A stretch of DNA of 64,000 nt, from contig NZ_JAANOP010000003.1 in NCBI RefSeq assembly GCF_011250515.1, positions 276,138 through 340,137 of the forward strand, given 5' to 3'. Numbering within the stretch: position 1 is the first letter of the stretch; each line of letters begins with the position of its first letter. The stretch is from Aquirufa ecclesiirivi. GTDB lineage: Bacteria; Bacteroidota; Bacteroidia; Cytophagales; Spirosomataceae. A program made the position numbers and the translations under genes. A model generated the notes under the pieces. The model saw nothing but the letters and a program-made list of their open reading frames with translations. It searched no databases and was not told the DNA's origin. This document shows positions 1 through 8,252 of this stretch, in pieces.

Positions 1-635
1 GAACCAATTAAACCCAAGGCATTTTTATGAGACTTCACATATTCAATGACAGCTTTATTGGAGCCTGCAGCAAAAATCGGAAGTGGTTTATGGATGTCGA
101 GGCCAAATTTATCAACCAAAAATTTAATATTACTTGAATTTGCTTTGTCTACAACTAAAGCCACTTCCCCTTGGGTACTTTTAGCGCCTATTGACTCCCA
201 AGTATTTTTTTCACCCGACAGCAAGGATTTTAAGGTAGGAAGCGACATTAAGGTGTCTACATTTTGGGGATGTACTAAAAGAGCTAGTCCATCGGCTGCA
301 AAATTGAAACTTCTATAGGCGACCTTCTCTCTTGTGAAAATTTCCTTCTCTTTTTCTGTCAAATCGCGAGTAACTACTACTGCACGAACCTTTTCATTCA
401 ACAAGTCGGCAATAGCCTCGTTTTCTGCATGAAAATCAAAATTAATTTTAGCAAAATGATAATTATTTTCGAAGGCGGTTTTTTCTGCTATCAATAAAGG
501 CTGAAATGATTCATCAACAGCTATAGAAATCTCTCCTTTAGCAGGGCCATCAGAAAATTTACTTTCTGTGGATTTATCACAAGAAAATACACTGGCCGCA
601 ACTAACAAGCTAAGCACTACTGATTTAATCTTCAT
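1..635 (-). CDS. PstS-like phosphate/anion-binding lipoprotein (3' end outside window)
   Basis: About 211 residues are visible; the C-terminus runs off the left edge. The ATG at 635 opens a lipoprotein signal peptide with a hydrophobic core and lipobox VFSC, Cys19 being the lipidated residue. The remainder resembles a type II periplasmic binding protein of the PstS class, with the pattern EKEKEIFTRE followed by a strand-rich second half. It is the last visible member of a minus-strand ton cluster, and its first 11 bases overlap the upstream small membrane gene, which suggests translational coupling. PstS-like proteins at the end of exbB-exbD-exbD-tonB clusters are common in Bacteroidota; their role there is not settled, and phosphate transport is not shown. 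No pstC, pstA or pstB is in the window. Confidence 0.8.
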   Translation of the reverse strand, partial: MKIKSVVLSLLVAASVFSCDKSTESKFSDGPAKGEISIAVDESFQPLLIAEKTAFENNYHFAKINFDFHAENEAIADLLNEKVRAVVVTRDLTEKEKEIFTREKVAYRSFNFAADGLALLVHPQNVDTLMSLPTLKSLLSGEKNTWESIGAKSTQGEVALVVDKANSSNIKFLVDKFGLDIHKPLPIFAAGSNKAVIEYVKSHKNALGLIG

Positions 636-867
636 AATTGCCATAGTCTGGATCTTTTGTTTCACTAACATATAAAAAAGCACGCCAAATACGAAATAAT
701 CCGTACAGCATAAACAAAATTCCTAGCCAAAAAGTAGTAGGCATCTCCATCAACGTACCTAGTTGAAAATCGGACCAAAATCCAATATAATATCCTAGAA
801 AAAAATAAGCTAAAGCGGCAAAAAAACGAAAAAATACGTTAATCCAAACTGCTGCTGGGCGTGCCAT
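625..867 (-). CDS. Small two-helix inner-membrane protein of the ton cluster
   Basis: 80 residues from the ATG at 867. The frame stays open to a TTG at 894, but ATG gives a natural start (MARPAAVW). Two hydrophobic helices are visible at about residues 10-31 and 45-65, with a short acidic tail (DPDYGNYED), so a two-pass membrane protein is likely. It sits between tonB and the pstS-like gene and overlaps the latter by 11 bases. Small membrane genes at this place recur in Bacteroidota ton clusters, but I know of no assigned function. A hairpin at 896-928 separates it from tonB. Confidence 0.75.
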   Translation of the reverse strand: MARPAAVWINVFFRFFAALAYFFLGYYIGFWSDFQLGTLMEMPTTFWLGILFMLYGLFRIWRAFLYVSETKDPDYGNYED

Positions 868-895
868 AGTCAAATTAGAAAAATTGTTAAACAAT

Positions 896-928
896 CAGAC
901 CTGCCAAATAATGAATTTAGCAGGTCTG
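896..928 (-). repeat. Hairpin between tonB and the small membrane gene
   Basis: Perfect 9-bp arms (cagacctgc at 896-904, gcaggtctg at 920-928) around a 15-base loop. On the minus strand it follows the tonB stop and is trailed by an AT-rich stretch rather than a clean T run, so it could be a weak terminator or attenuator, or an mRNA-stabilising 3' hairpin. Its arms also resemble palindromic intergenic repeats frequent in Bacteroidota genomes. Confidence 0.5.
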
Positions 929-948
929 AAAAATAAATGAAATTTCGA

Positions 949-1770
949 TTATTCGGAAAGTACGAAGGTAATCGGTTGAGTAAATCGAGAACGTACCGCA
1001 CGACCTGACTGTTTACCAGGGGTCCATTTTGGTACAGACTTAATTACACGCATCGCTTCTTCGTCACAACCAAATCCTACAGATTTCAAAACAGTAACAT
1101 CTTGGATAGTTCCATCCGTATTTACGACGAATTGAACATATACTTTACCGCCTACGTTGGCACGCTGAGCAGCAGATGGATACTTTAAATTTTTCTGTAA
1201 GAAACGTCCGAAAGCCGCAGGTCCACCAGGGAATTCTGCTTGTTGTTCTACCGCTGTAAAGATTTCCTCTTCTGCAGGTTTTGGTGGCTCAACTGGCTCT
1301 TCTTTTCCTTTGGCATCTGGATCTACAGGAGGTTCGTAATTCTCTGTTTCTCCTTTTACCGTTTCACTAGCTGTGTTACCACGTACCTCTTCTGGCGGTG
1401 GCTCAGGCTTAGTAACCTCTTCATCATGCTTGATTTCTGGAGGTAAGAATTTAGTAGTCGTCACCTTTGGAATTTCTTTCGGTGGTGGCGGCGGTGGTGG
1501 CGGTGGCAACTCTACCTTCTTCGCAGGTGGCGGAGTGTCCAATTTCATTACTTCGGCTGTCACCTCTGTTTTGTCAGCGCTAGCAGCAGTCAACTGTTTC
1601 CAGAATGCTGCCAATAACAATGCACCAACAAAAAGTGCTGAGCCTAGTAATACAGACCGCTTGATGACCTTAGGATACGTCGTCCTTAAAAGAAAAGCAC
1701 CATACTCACGGTTCTTATCTTTAAAGATAATGTCATCTAATGTAGCATCTTGGCTTATTACTTGTGACAT
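949..1770 (-). CDS. tonB: Energy transducer TonB
   Basis: 273 residues, ATG start. A cytoplasmic stretch of about 38 residues with the Bacteroidota TonB motif NREYGAFLLR precedes one transmembrane helix at about 39-57. Then come the VTAEVMKL motif, a periplasmic proline-rich linker with a run of nine prolines ending in KEIPKVTTTKFLPPEI, an acidic Pro/Glu region, and a complete TonB C-terminal domain from about residue 185 (FPGG, YPSAAQ, GKVYVQFVV, WTPGKQSGRAV, PITF). It passes energy from the proton-driven ExbB/ExbD complex to TonB-dependent outer-membrane receptors. It is the fourth gene of exbB-exbD-exbD-tonB. The plus-strand reading of its proline codons gives long spurious frames. Confidence 0.97.
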   Translation of the reverse strand: MSQVISQDATLDDIIFKDKNREYGAFLLRTTYPKVIKRSVLLGSALFVGALLLAAFWKQLTAASADKTEVTAEVMKLDTPPPAKKVELPPPPPPPPPKEIPKVTTTKFLPPEIKHDEEVTKPEPPPEEVRGNTASETVKGETENYEPPVDPDAKGKEEPVEPPKPAEEEIFTAVEQQAEFPGGPAAFGRFLQKNLKYPSAAQRANVGGKVYVQFVVNTDGTIQDVTVLKSVGFGCDEEAMRVIKSVPKWTPGKQSGRAVRSRFTQPITFVLSE

Positions 1771-1814
1771 AGTTTATGTTATTTAAAAATTAATTTAAAA
1801 GGCTTTTGACCAAA

Positions 1815-2333
1815 TTACTTTCCTGAACGTTTGATTAAGGCTTCAGTATCTGGATCAATTTCTAATAGCGCATAACGCTTGTTATTAGTAATTGCACATT
1901 CATCCAACATATCTACCATATTACGGTATTTAGCTTTTTTAGTTGGCTTAATTACCAGAGTAAAGTTGCTACCAACTTTAGCCTTCAAATCCGCGATAAC
2001 TTTGCGTATTCCCGTGTCAGAATAATCGGTCACCTCTAACTTGGTGCCTGCTTCAGTTGGGATACCTTGGTAGTAATACACCTTATTCTCATCTGGACTC
2101 ACGGTAAGTGTTTCCGACAATTTAACAGGGGATGTTTCCTTAGTATCCGTTTTATCAGGCATGTTTAATTGCATGGTAACGGGCTTTGCCAACGTAGTCG
2201 TCAACATAAAGAAAGTGATAAGAAGAAAGCCTAAGTCCACCATCGGTGTCATGTCAATTTTGGTTGACATTTTTTTACTTCGCTTCTTTCCTCCGCCTTT
2301 CTTACCCCCACCGGAGCTATCTATTTCTGCCAT
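1815..2333 (-). CDS. exbD: ExbD/TolR family biopolymer transport protein (second of two)
   Basis: 172 residues. A Gly/Lys-rich cytoplasmic N-terminus (GGGKKGGGKKRSKKM) leads to the ExbD signature STKIDMTPMVDLGFLLITFFML, written here in two parts: STKIDMTPMVD, then LGFLLITFFML. The Asp within the single helix is the conserved proton-path residue. A periplasmic domain of about 110 residues follows. It lies 26 bases after the first exbD and 45 before tonB. Two consecutive exbD genes are usual in Bacteroidota, and both subunits probably join one ExbB pentamer. Confidence 0.95.
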   Translation of the reverse strand: MAEIDSSGGGKKGGGKKRSKKMSTKIDMTPMVDLGFLLITFFMLTTTLAKPVTMQLNMPDKTDTKETSPVKLSETLTVSPDENKVYYYQGIPTEAGTKLEVTDYSDTGIRKVIADLKAKVGSNFTLVIKPTKKAKYRNMVDMLDECAITNNKRYALLEIDPDTEALIKRSGK

Positions 2334-2358
2334 TTCTTTTTCTAATTAAAATGAAAAT

Positions 2359-2964
2359 TTATTTTGGTTTATTCTCAGGAGAAGTTACCAACTGGAAGAT
2401 ATTAATATTCTGAGCTTGCAAGGTACCAATGATATCAGCAAACACTTTATAGCTCGAATTTTGATCTCCTTTGATCGCAACCTTCAACTCAGGATTTGAC
2501 AACTTAGCATATCCAACCCAATAGGACAACTCATTATTAGCAGAATCAACTGGAATTCCCTTTAGAAAACCCTTGTCTTTTGCTTCAGAAGCTTTTATAC
2601 TCAACACCTGACGCATCGCACCAGCTGGATATCCGACGATTTCAGAACTCATGTAGTTCTTCTTCATTTCGCCTGTTAAAGCAACTCCATAGCGATTTGC
2701 CATGCGCTCTAACATAAATTCCCTTGCCATTTGATCGTCGGTTGCCAAATAAACTCCTCCCTCATTGGAAACACTAATGGTTAACATTCCATCCTTCGCA
2801 TTCAAAGGCTTCTCTGAAATTGAAGATGGTGGTGTAATCGTAACTGCCTCTTCTGGACGAAACTTCGCGGTTAACATGAAGAACGTCAGCAGAAGAAAAG
2901 CCACGTCACACATCGCTGTCATATCGAGTGAAACACTTTGTCGTTTGGCTTTAACTTTTGGCAT
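2359..2964 (-). CDS. exbD: ExbD/TolR family biopolymer transport protein (first of two)
   Basis: 201 residues. A short basic N-terminus, then SVSLDMTAMCDVAFLLLTFF, the single helix with the conserved Asp, then a periplasmic domain longer than in the following paralogue, with an insert (residues about 65-125) before the ExbD core VAIKGDQNSSYKVFADII. It sits between exbB and the second exbD and is co-transcribed with them. Sequence divergence from its neighbour suggests the two are not interchangeable. Confidence 0.94.
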   Translation of the reverse strand: MPKVKAKRQSVSLDMTAMCDVAFLLLTFFMLTAKFRPEEAVTITPPSSISEKPLNAKDGMLTISVSNEGGVYLATDDQMAREFMLERMANRYGVALTGEMKKNYMSSEIVGYPAGAMRQVLSIKASEAKDKGFLKGIPVDSANNELSYWVGYAKLSNPELKVAIKGDQNSSYKVFADIIGTLQAQNINIFQLVTSPENKPK

Positions 2965-3037
2965 AACAATTTTTATTTTGAACAGTGAAAAAAATAATAA
3001 ATCGAAATGATTAACTCATTTCGCATGGGTTCAAATA

Positions 3038-3874
3038 TTAATTGTGATGCGTTGCATAATTTTGGTTTACGCTCAAGCCAATCTCATCAATGCTATATGT
3101 CAACTCATCAATTTTAGATGTGAAGAAGTTATATGCAATGATACAGATAGCTGATGTACCAATACCTAATGCTGTATTTACAAGAGCCTCAGAAATACCG
3201 TTTGCTAATGCAGTAGAGTCAGTTGATCCACCTGAATTACCTAAGGCTGAGAACGCTTTAATCATACCAATTACAGTTCCTAACAAACCGATCAAAGTAG
3301 CAACTGATGCTAATGTTGCGATGATTGTTAAGTTTTTCTCCAACATGGGTAATTCCAATGAAGTAGCTTCTTCAACCTCCTTACTCAAGGCTGCTAATTT
3401 TTGCTCTTTATCCAAAGAACCATCAGTGATTAATTGCTTATACTTTTTAACGGCAGAAAGAGTCACGTTACCTACTGAACCTTTTTGCTTCTCACAAGCT
3501 TTCAAAGCAGCTTCAACATCATCTTTGTCTAAAGAAGATTGAATTGAACGAACGAATGCATTAACATCACCTGTTCCCTTTGCTTTACCGATTGTCATTA
3601 AACGCTCAATAGAGAAAGTTAATGAGGTCAAGAAACAAGTCATTAACACGGGTACAATCACACCTCCTTTATACACGATACCAAAGTAATCGCCAGGTAG
3701 TGGGTGTCCTTCGTTGGTTCCGCCTTCAAAGTGTGAACCATCCCCCATTACAAAATTGTAAATACCTAGGGCAATGACAAAAAGAATAATAAGAATAACT
3801 CCTGCAGGAATACCTCCAGATTTTTTTTGGGGTGCAGCTGGCTTAGCAGCTGGCTTTGGTTGTTGTGTACTCAT
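3038..3874 (-). CDS. exbB: ExbB/TolQ/MotA-type proton channel subunit
   Basis: 278 residues, first gene of the minus-strand ton cluster. An Ala/Pro/Lys-rich cytoplasmic head is followed by a first helix at about 24-44, a short periplasmic segment with DYFGIVYKGG, and three further helices at about 73-94, 188-213 and 235-257. The MotA/TolQ/ExbB signature is clear (LATLIGLLGTVIGMIKAF-type: here TLIGLLGTVIGMIKAFSAL and GISEALVNTALGIGTSAICI). The extra N-terminal helix is typical of Bacteroidota ExbB. It forms the proton channel that drives TonB. Confidence 0.95.
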   Translation of the reverse strand: MSTQQPKPAAKPAAPQKKSGGIPAGVILIILFVIALGIYNFVMGDGSHFEGGTNEGHPLPGDYFGIVYKGGVIVPVLMTCFLTSLTFSIERLMTIGKAKGTGDVNAFVRSIQSSLDKDDVEAALKACEKQKGSVGNVTLSAVKKYKQLITDGSLDKEQKLAALSKEVEEATSLELPMLEKNLTIIATLASVATLIGLLGTVIGMIKAFSALGNSGGSTDSTALANGISEALVNTALGIGTSAICIIAYNFFTSKIDELTYSIDEIGLSVNQNYATHHN

Positions 3875-3982
3875 TAGTTTGGTAATTTGGGGTTAAAGAA
3901 TTATTTAAAAATAAAACTCGCGAAATTACAACGTAGCAGTTTTCATAGATTTCTAAGCGTCCGCTGTTTTTTTCAGTAAAGG

Positions 3983-3990
3983 CAAAAGTA
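3983..3990 (-). promoter_or_regulatory. Candidate -7 element for the ton cluster; only signal in the 3875-4228 gap
   Basis: Reads TACTTTTG on the minus strand, an exact fit to TAnnTTTG, 109 bases before the exbB ATG. No TTG is seen at the expected 17-23 bases upstream. The 354-base gap between exbB and the DUF721 gene is very AT-rich, with A and T runs around 4010-4160. A weaker TAACTTTA at 4197-4204 could serve the DUF721 gene. I see no RNA gene or stable hairpin there. Confidence 0.45.
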
Positions 3991-4228
3991 ATGCAATTCT
4001 TAAATAATTTTTACACGGGTTTATCTAAAAAGTTCTCATTTTTTTCATATCACTAGGGTACCTATTGTACTATCCTGATATTTTAAACTAAATACGTCGC
4101 TTTATTAGGTACTTTTTCGAGAATTAAAAAATTAAAAAAAAATGAAAAAAATTTAATTTAAACCGTTAAATCGACGAAAGTCCTCTTTAAAAATTCTAAC
4201 TTTAAACTCTAAAACAACCTTTTATCAC

Positions 4229-4558
4229 ATGGATTCTCCCTTTTATCCAAAACGACTTAAACCCTCAACTCGCAAAGAATCTAGCCATTCTTTGAAGGAG
4301 GTGATCGAGTCCATGCTGAAAGTCTACCAGATACAAGGTAAATACGAGGAAACCTTTGTCAGTGCTCACTGGGAAGAAATCATGGGGAAACCCATCGCTG
4401 CACGTACTCAGAAGGTCTATGTACACCAACAAAAGCTCTTTTTACAAATCAATTCGGCCCCACTCAAAAAAGAACTCATGATGGCTAAACAGAAGATGAT
4501 AGAACTCATCAATAAACACGCTAAATCTGATTTAATTAAAGACGTGGTGTTTCTTTAG
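4229..4558 (+). CDS. DUF721 domain-containing protein
   Basis: 109 residues. The DUF721 pattern is visible: SLKEVIESMLKVYQI, then a central HWEEIMGKPIAARTQKVYV and a C-terminal strand-helix LFLQINSAPLKKELMMAK. DUF721 includes DciA, a helicase-loading factor in many bacteria, but the short Bacteroidota members are not characterised, so a DNA-replication role is only inferred. It is divergent from exbB and its last 23 bases overlap the 3' end of the convergent GT87-like gene. Confidence 0.85.
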   Translation: MDSPFYPKRLKPSTRKESSHSLKEVIESMLKVYQIQGKYEETFVSAHWEEIMGKPIAARTQKVYVHQQKLFLQINSAPLKKELMMAKQKMIELINKHAKSDLIKDVVFL

Positions 4559-5705
4559 GCCCTAGTTTGACTAAATCCCAGGCTATTGCCAACCAAACCA
4601 AAAACAAGGGCAAAATCATCAACCCCAATGGATTGACCCATTCATTTCGAAGCCATTGAGGAAATAAATCCGTCGGCGAAAAACTAGAAATCAATAAAGT
4701 AAGCAGCAACAAAGCCCATCGAGATTTTGTTTTCTCTCCCAAAACAAACCAGATGCCAACTCCTGGAAAAGCCATAATTAAAGTAGGTGACTCCGTTCCT
4801 GTGCTGGCCAACATCAAATAAATGCTCACAAAAGCCACAATTCTCAAATGAAATGATACATCCTTCCATTTTTTAATTTGGAAAAAGACATACAAATTTA
4901 ATACCATCGAAGGAATCAAAAACCATAAATTGGACAGAGCACCATCTCCAGTCCATCGACGAAACATTCCCATCACGCAAACATCTGTACGTAAGTTTCG
5001 AATGTCTACATTTAACTCATTTTTGTGCGACAAAACCTCTTTCCAGCCCATGTAGGTAGACATCCCATAGTCCCAACCTCCTAAAAACATAGGAAGTAAT
5101 AAGATCAACCACATCCAAAAAATTAGATATCCCGCCAATCGAAGTGGTTTTTTAGAAAAAAAGAAAAAGGCCAGCCCAACTATTCCATATAATTTGATAC
5201 AAATACCTAATACAATCCAAAGGGCCGCCCAAGCATCTTGTCCCCTATGAATGCAGATATAAGACCACAAAATAAGCGCGATACACAATGGATGAAATTG
5301 GGTATTCAATAAAGCCGTTACCGTGGAATTCAAGATGATCCAAGATATGGCTACCCGCTTTTTTTGATCCAATGGCAAATTCCAAACCGCTAAAAAAAGG
5401 ACTAAAGCATTTATCACATTCCAAACCGTCACACTAATGGCTGTAGGCAAGAAAGCAAATGGCGCCATCAAAATAGCAAAAATGGGACCGTATAAGTATA
5501 GATCGAAATATTCCTTCGGATATTCAAGGTACAAAGGCATTCTTTGGATGAAGTGACCGTAGCTCGACTTAAATATGATGAAATTGTTGATATGCGAATT
5601 AAGCTCTCCTAAATTATATTGTTTAATCCCTGTAAAAAGTCCAGCGATGAACCAAAGGCCTAATAAGACATCGTAACGAGCATAAAATGCAGGTTTATTT
5701 TCCAT
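4536..5705 (-). CDS. GT87 (DUF2029)-like polytopic membrane glycosyltransferase
   Basis: 389 residues with about nine or ten hydrophobic helices, beginning at DVLLGLWFIAGLF. The first extracytoplasmic loop contains a conserved-looking DLYLYGPIFAILMAPFAFLP, as in the GT87 (DUF2029) family, whose members transfer sugars from polyprenyl-phosphate donors to envelope glycans. It is last in a three-gene run: its start overlaps the deacetylase by 11 bases. Together with the GT2 enzyme (donor synthesis) and the deacetylase this suggests an envelope glycan or lipid modification; the acceptor is unknown. Confidence 0.75.
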   Translation of the reverse strand: MENKPAFYARYDVLLGLWFIAGLFTGIKQYNLGELNSHINNFIIFKSSYGHFIQRMPLYLEYPKEYFDLYLYGPIFAILMAPFAFLPTAISVTVWNVINALVLFLAVWNLPLDQKKRVAISWIILNSTVTALLNTQFHPLCIALILWSYICIHRGQDAWAALWIVLGICIKLYGIVGLAFFFFSKKPLRLAGYLIFWMWLILLLPMFLGGWDYGMSTYMGWKEVLSHKNELNVDIRNLRTDVCVMGMFRRWTGDGALSNLWFLIPSMVLNLYVFFQIKKWKDVSFHLRIVAFVSIYLMLASTGTESPTLIMAFPGVGIWFVLGEKTKSRWALLLLTLLISSFSPTDLFPQWLRNEWVNPLGLMILPLFLVWLAIAWDLVKLGPKETPRL

Positions 5706-6489
5706 TTTCTAATTGCTTTACAAAATTTTCCATGGTCATAAACTCCCCTAAGCCTTCTTTTTGCAAATACAAAATCAAGGATTTCAATTTGGAAACCAAC
5801 GCTCCTTTTGAACCACGACTCACATGTGCCGGCAATGGGTATTTCGATAAATCTGCGAATTCCCAAGGATGAAAATAAAGATTCAAAAAACCATGCTTTT
5901 TTAAGGTTTCTTTGCACATTTGCTGATAAGCAAACAATGGAAAATTTTTAAATGCTAACCAAAATAATGGAATCCTGAAATTCGGAGTAACTGATGCGGG
6001 GATGTTCCAAAGTCCCTTTTCAAAAAAAGGTAACTTGGAAGCCTTTAAGTGATTATATCTACCCGGAATCCAAGTTGGATTCAAGGAAGAATGGTACTTG
6101 TAACCAGATTGAAGTATATCTGACTCTTCAACATGCTGCATTCTAGCCATTCTAAAACCTATAACCTTTCTTCCACTAAGTTCCTCCAAAAGTACTCGGG
6201 AAGACAGCAGGTCCGTTTTCGGATCAAACTTACTGTGATAAAATCCGTGAGAAGCCAACTCATGCTGGGGATCTAATCCCTTGATCCATTCAGGATTGTG
6301 TTTCGCATAAACTCCCGTACAAAATACCGTGCAAGGAACTTGGGTCTGAGAAATAACGGACATGAATTCCTCCAAACCCTTTCTTGATTGTTCTAATTGT
6401 TCGTCCAAATCCATTGTATAACCATACTCCAAAGGAATATCACATTCTTCTACATCAATGGTCAATAAAATGGCAGGAGCTTGTTTCAT
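5695..6489 (-). CDS. Polysaccharide deacetylase family protein
   Basis: 264 residues. The NodB-homology fold is indicated by LLTIDVEECDIP near the N-terminus (metal-binding Asp region), ASHGFYHSKFD (the HxxxH-type metal ligands) and a C-terminal NLYFHPWEF. The DUF3473-type layout, with DVEE and YFHPWE, is typical of exopolysaccharide-linked deacetylases. It overlaps the GT2 gene upstream by 4 bases and the GT87-like gene downstream by 11. It probably acts on N-acetylated sugar residues; substrate unknown. Confidence 0.85.
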   Translation of the reverse strand: MKQAPAILLTIDVEECDIPLEYGYTMDLDEQLEQSRKGLEEFMSVISQTQVPCTVFCTGVYAKHNPEWIKGLDPQHELASHGFYHSKFDPKTDLLSSRVLLEELSGRKVIGFRMARMQHVEESDILQSGYKYHSSLNPTWIPGRYNHLKASKLPFFEKGLWNIPASVTPNFRIPLFWLAFKNFPLFAYQQMCKETLKKHGFLNLYFHPWEFADLSKYPLPAHVSRGSKGALVSKLKSLILYLQKEGLGEFMTMENFVKQLENGK

Positions 6490-7229
6490 TTAAAAAATAC
6501 ACCTCGAATTAAAATGGAAATAAAATTGAACAATTCAGTTAAAATGGTTTTAGGCCTCATGGTAGAAAAATGTATTCCTTCACGTACCTGTACATAAATC
6601 CAATCCATCTGAATATCCTTTTGCTTAGATACTAAAACCAAAAATTCCATGTCAAACAGAAATGCGGCAATGGTCGTTTTTAGAAAAATTTCTTTTCCTT
6701 TGGCATTAAATCCCTTCAAGCCTGACTGCGTATCTTTCACTTTTAGGCTAGGGAAAAACAAATAATTCATCACTTTGAGAGAAAGTGAAAAAATCTTCCT
6801 TCGAAAGGGTAATTGGTCATAATATTGTTCATCACGAACCCCGACTACCACATCGGCTTGTCCTTGGTCTAACCTTCGGTACATTTCCCAGGCATTTTCC
6901 ATCCTGTAAGGATAATCCGCATCGGTATAGATCACCATATCCCCATGACATTGACGAATAGCATGCCTCAATGCCCCTCCTTTTCCTAAGTTTTGACTTA
7001 AAGGAATGAAGGTGAAATGAGGGATTGCTTGTTCTAATGTTTCAATATCCACCGAATGCACCCCTTGTTTACTTCCATCATCTACCACATAGACATGTAC
7101 TTCCACATCAGAGGGAATACGCGACATAAATAAGGTATAATGACGAATTAAATCCTCCGACCAGCCCTGATGTGGGTTGTAACATGGATGAACCAAGTCT
7201 AGGCTTTTATTTGTCTTTGGAGTAGTCAA
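6486..7229 (-). CDS. GT2-family glycosyltransferase (polyprenyl-phosphate sugar synthase-like)
   Basis: 247 residues counted from a TTG at 7229; no in-frame ATG exists before residue 35, and the segment LDLVHPCYNPHQGW is needed for the fold, so a TTG start is likely. GT-A motifs are seen as VYVVDDGS, NLGKGGALRHAI and YTDADYPY (the DxD-like metal site), and KDTQSGLKGF. The order resembles dolichyl/polyprenyl-phosphate glucosyl- or mannosyltransferases, which make the lipid-linked donor for GT87/GT39-type membrane enzymes. No C-terminal membrane region beyond a hydrophobic end is obvious. Confidence 0.85.
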   Translation of the reverse strand: MTTPKTNKSLDLVHPCYNPHQGWSEDLIRHYTLFMSRIPSDVEVHVYVVDDGSKQGVHSVDIETLEQAIPHFTFIPLSQNLGKGGALRHAIRQCHGDMVIYTDADYPYRMENAWEMYRRLDQGQADVVVGVRDEQYYDQLPFRRKIFSLSLKVMNYLFFPSLKVKDTQSGLKGFNAKGKEIFLKTTIAAFLFDMEFLVLVSKQKDIQMDWIYVQVREGIHFSTMRPKTILTELFNFISILIRGVFFK

Positions 7230-7266
7230 ACAGGGATATTTTTTGCAATAATACGAAAATTAAGCC

Positions 7267-7297
7267 TTGGGTTAAAGGGAAAAATAATTCATATTTG
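7267..7297 (+). promoter_or_regulatory. Candidate promoter of the LD-carboxypeptidase gene
   Basis: TTG at 7267-7269, 20-base spacer, CATATTTG at 7290-7297 (one mismatch to TAnnTTTG). The ATG follows at 7316, giving a leader of about 12 bases. The fit supports ATG 7316 over the upstream TTG at 7295, which lies inside the -7 box. Confidence 0.45.
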
Positions 7298-7315
7298 TCT
7301 ACCATTCTATCAATT

Positions 7316-8212
7316 ATGAAAACTCCTCCTCTATTACATCCAGGCGACGAAGTGATTTTGGTATCTCCAGCCTCCCATCCAAAGAGCGATCAATGGAAGC
7401 AAGGCGTGGAAGTATTGGAATCTTGGGGTTTGAAAGTTCGACTCGCTCCCAATGCCTTATCACACTATTTTGGATTTGGAGGAAGTGATGAAGAGCGATT
7501 AAGTGATTTTCAATTAGCGCTGGATGACCCTAAGATTAAAGCTATTTTCCCCATTCGAGGAGGATATGGTTCCAGCCGAATTTTGGACCGTTTGAATTTT
7601 GAAAAGTTCCTACTAAATCCTAAGTGGATCATCGGTTTCTCCGATATAACAGCCATTCTGAATCACGTAGCTCAACTGGAAATAGCTAGCATACATGGCC
7701 CTATGCCGCATAATTTCTGCCAAGTAGGCGGAGATGAGGCTTTGGAAAGTCTCCGAAATCTCCTTTTTGAAGGAAAAATACAGATTGATATTCCTTCCGA
7801 ACCAGAGAATAGAATAGGTCATGCCGAGGCGGAAATTGTAGGAGGAAATTTATCCTTGATTGTACACCTGATAGGCAGTCAAAGTCTTCCAGATTTCAAA
7901 GGAAAGATATTATTGTTGGAAGATGTGGGTGAAAATTTATACCACATTGACCGCATGGTCTTACAACTAAAAAGAGCTGGATTATTGGATCATTTAGCGG
8001 GCCTGATTGTTGGTGGTTTTAGTGACTGCAAAGAAGCAGGCTTGAGTGTGGGTAAAAATGTGAATCAAATAATATTAGAACATACTGCTGGTAGCCAATA
8101 TCCCATTGCCTTTGAATTTCCATCGGGGCATATTGCGCAAAATTTTCCTTTGGTTTTCGGAAAAAAAATCAAGCTCTTGGTAAATGCAGACAATGTCCAA
8201 TTAACTGATTAA
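7316..8212 (+). CDS. LD-carboxypeptidase (peptidase family S66, LdcA-type)
   Basis: 298 residues from ATG 7316 (KTPPLLHPGDEVILVSPAS). S66 features: the nucleophile region RGGYGSSRIL, the Glu region EIVGGNLSLI, and a C-terminal FPSGHIAQNFPL carrying the catalytic His. Family members cut the L-Lys/meso-DAP to D-Ala bond of murein tetrapeptides in peptidoglycan recycling, normally in the cytoplasm; no signal peptide is seen here. The recycling ligase mpl is elsewhere in the window. A short intergenic distance separates it from the YifB/ComM gene. Confidence 0.93.
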   Translation: MKTPPLLHPGDEVILVSPASHPKSDQWKQGVEVLESWGLKVRLAPNALSHYFGFGGSDEERLSDFQLALDDPKIKAIFPIRGGYGSSRILDRLNFEKFLLNPKWIIGFSDITAILNHVAQLEIASIHGPMPHNFCQVGGDEALESLRNLLFEGKIQIDIPSEPENRIGHAEAEIVGGNLSLIVHLIGSQSLPDFKGKILLLEDVGENLYHIDRMVLQLKRAGLLDHLAGLIVGGFSDCKEAGLSVGKNVNQIILEHTAGSQYPIAFEFPSGHIAQNFPLVFGKKIKLLVNADNVQLTD

Positions 8213-8252
8213 GTCATATCTGCTTTCTGCCTAATTTGCCTAACAAAAAGCC

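Noticed and set aside
46..318. Plus-strand frame of 90 codons at the left edge
   Set aside because: It lies opposite a PstS-like lipoprotein with a clear signal peptide and lipobox.
1240..1786. Two open plus-strand frames opposite tonB, one Gly-rich
   Set aside because: They mirror proline and acidic codons of TonB on the other strand and carry no signal or family motif.
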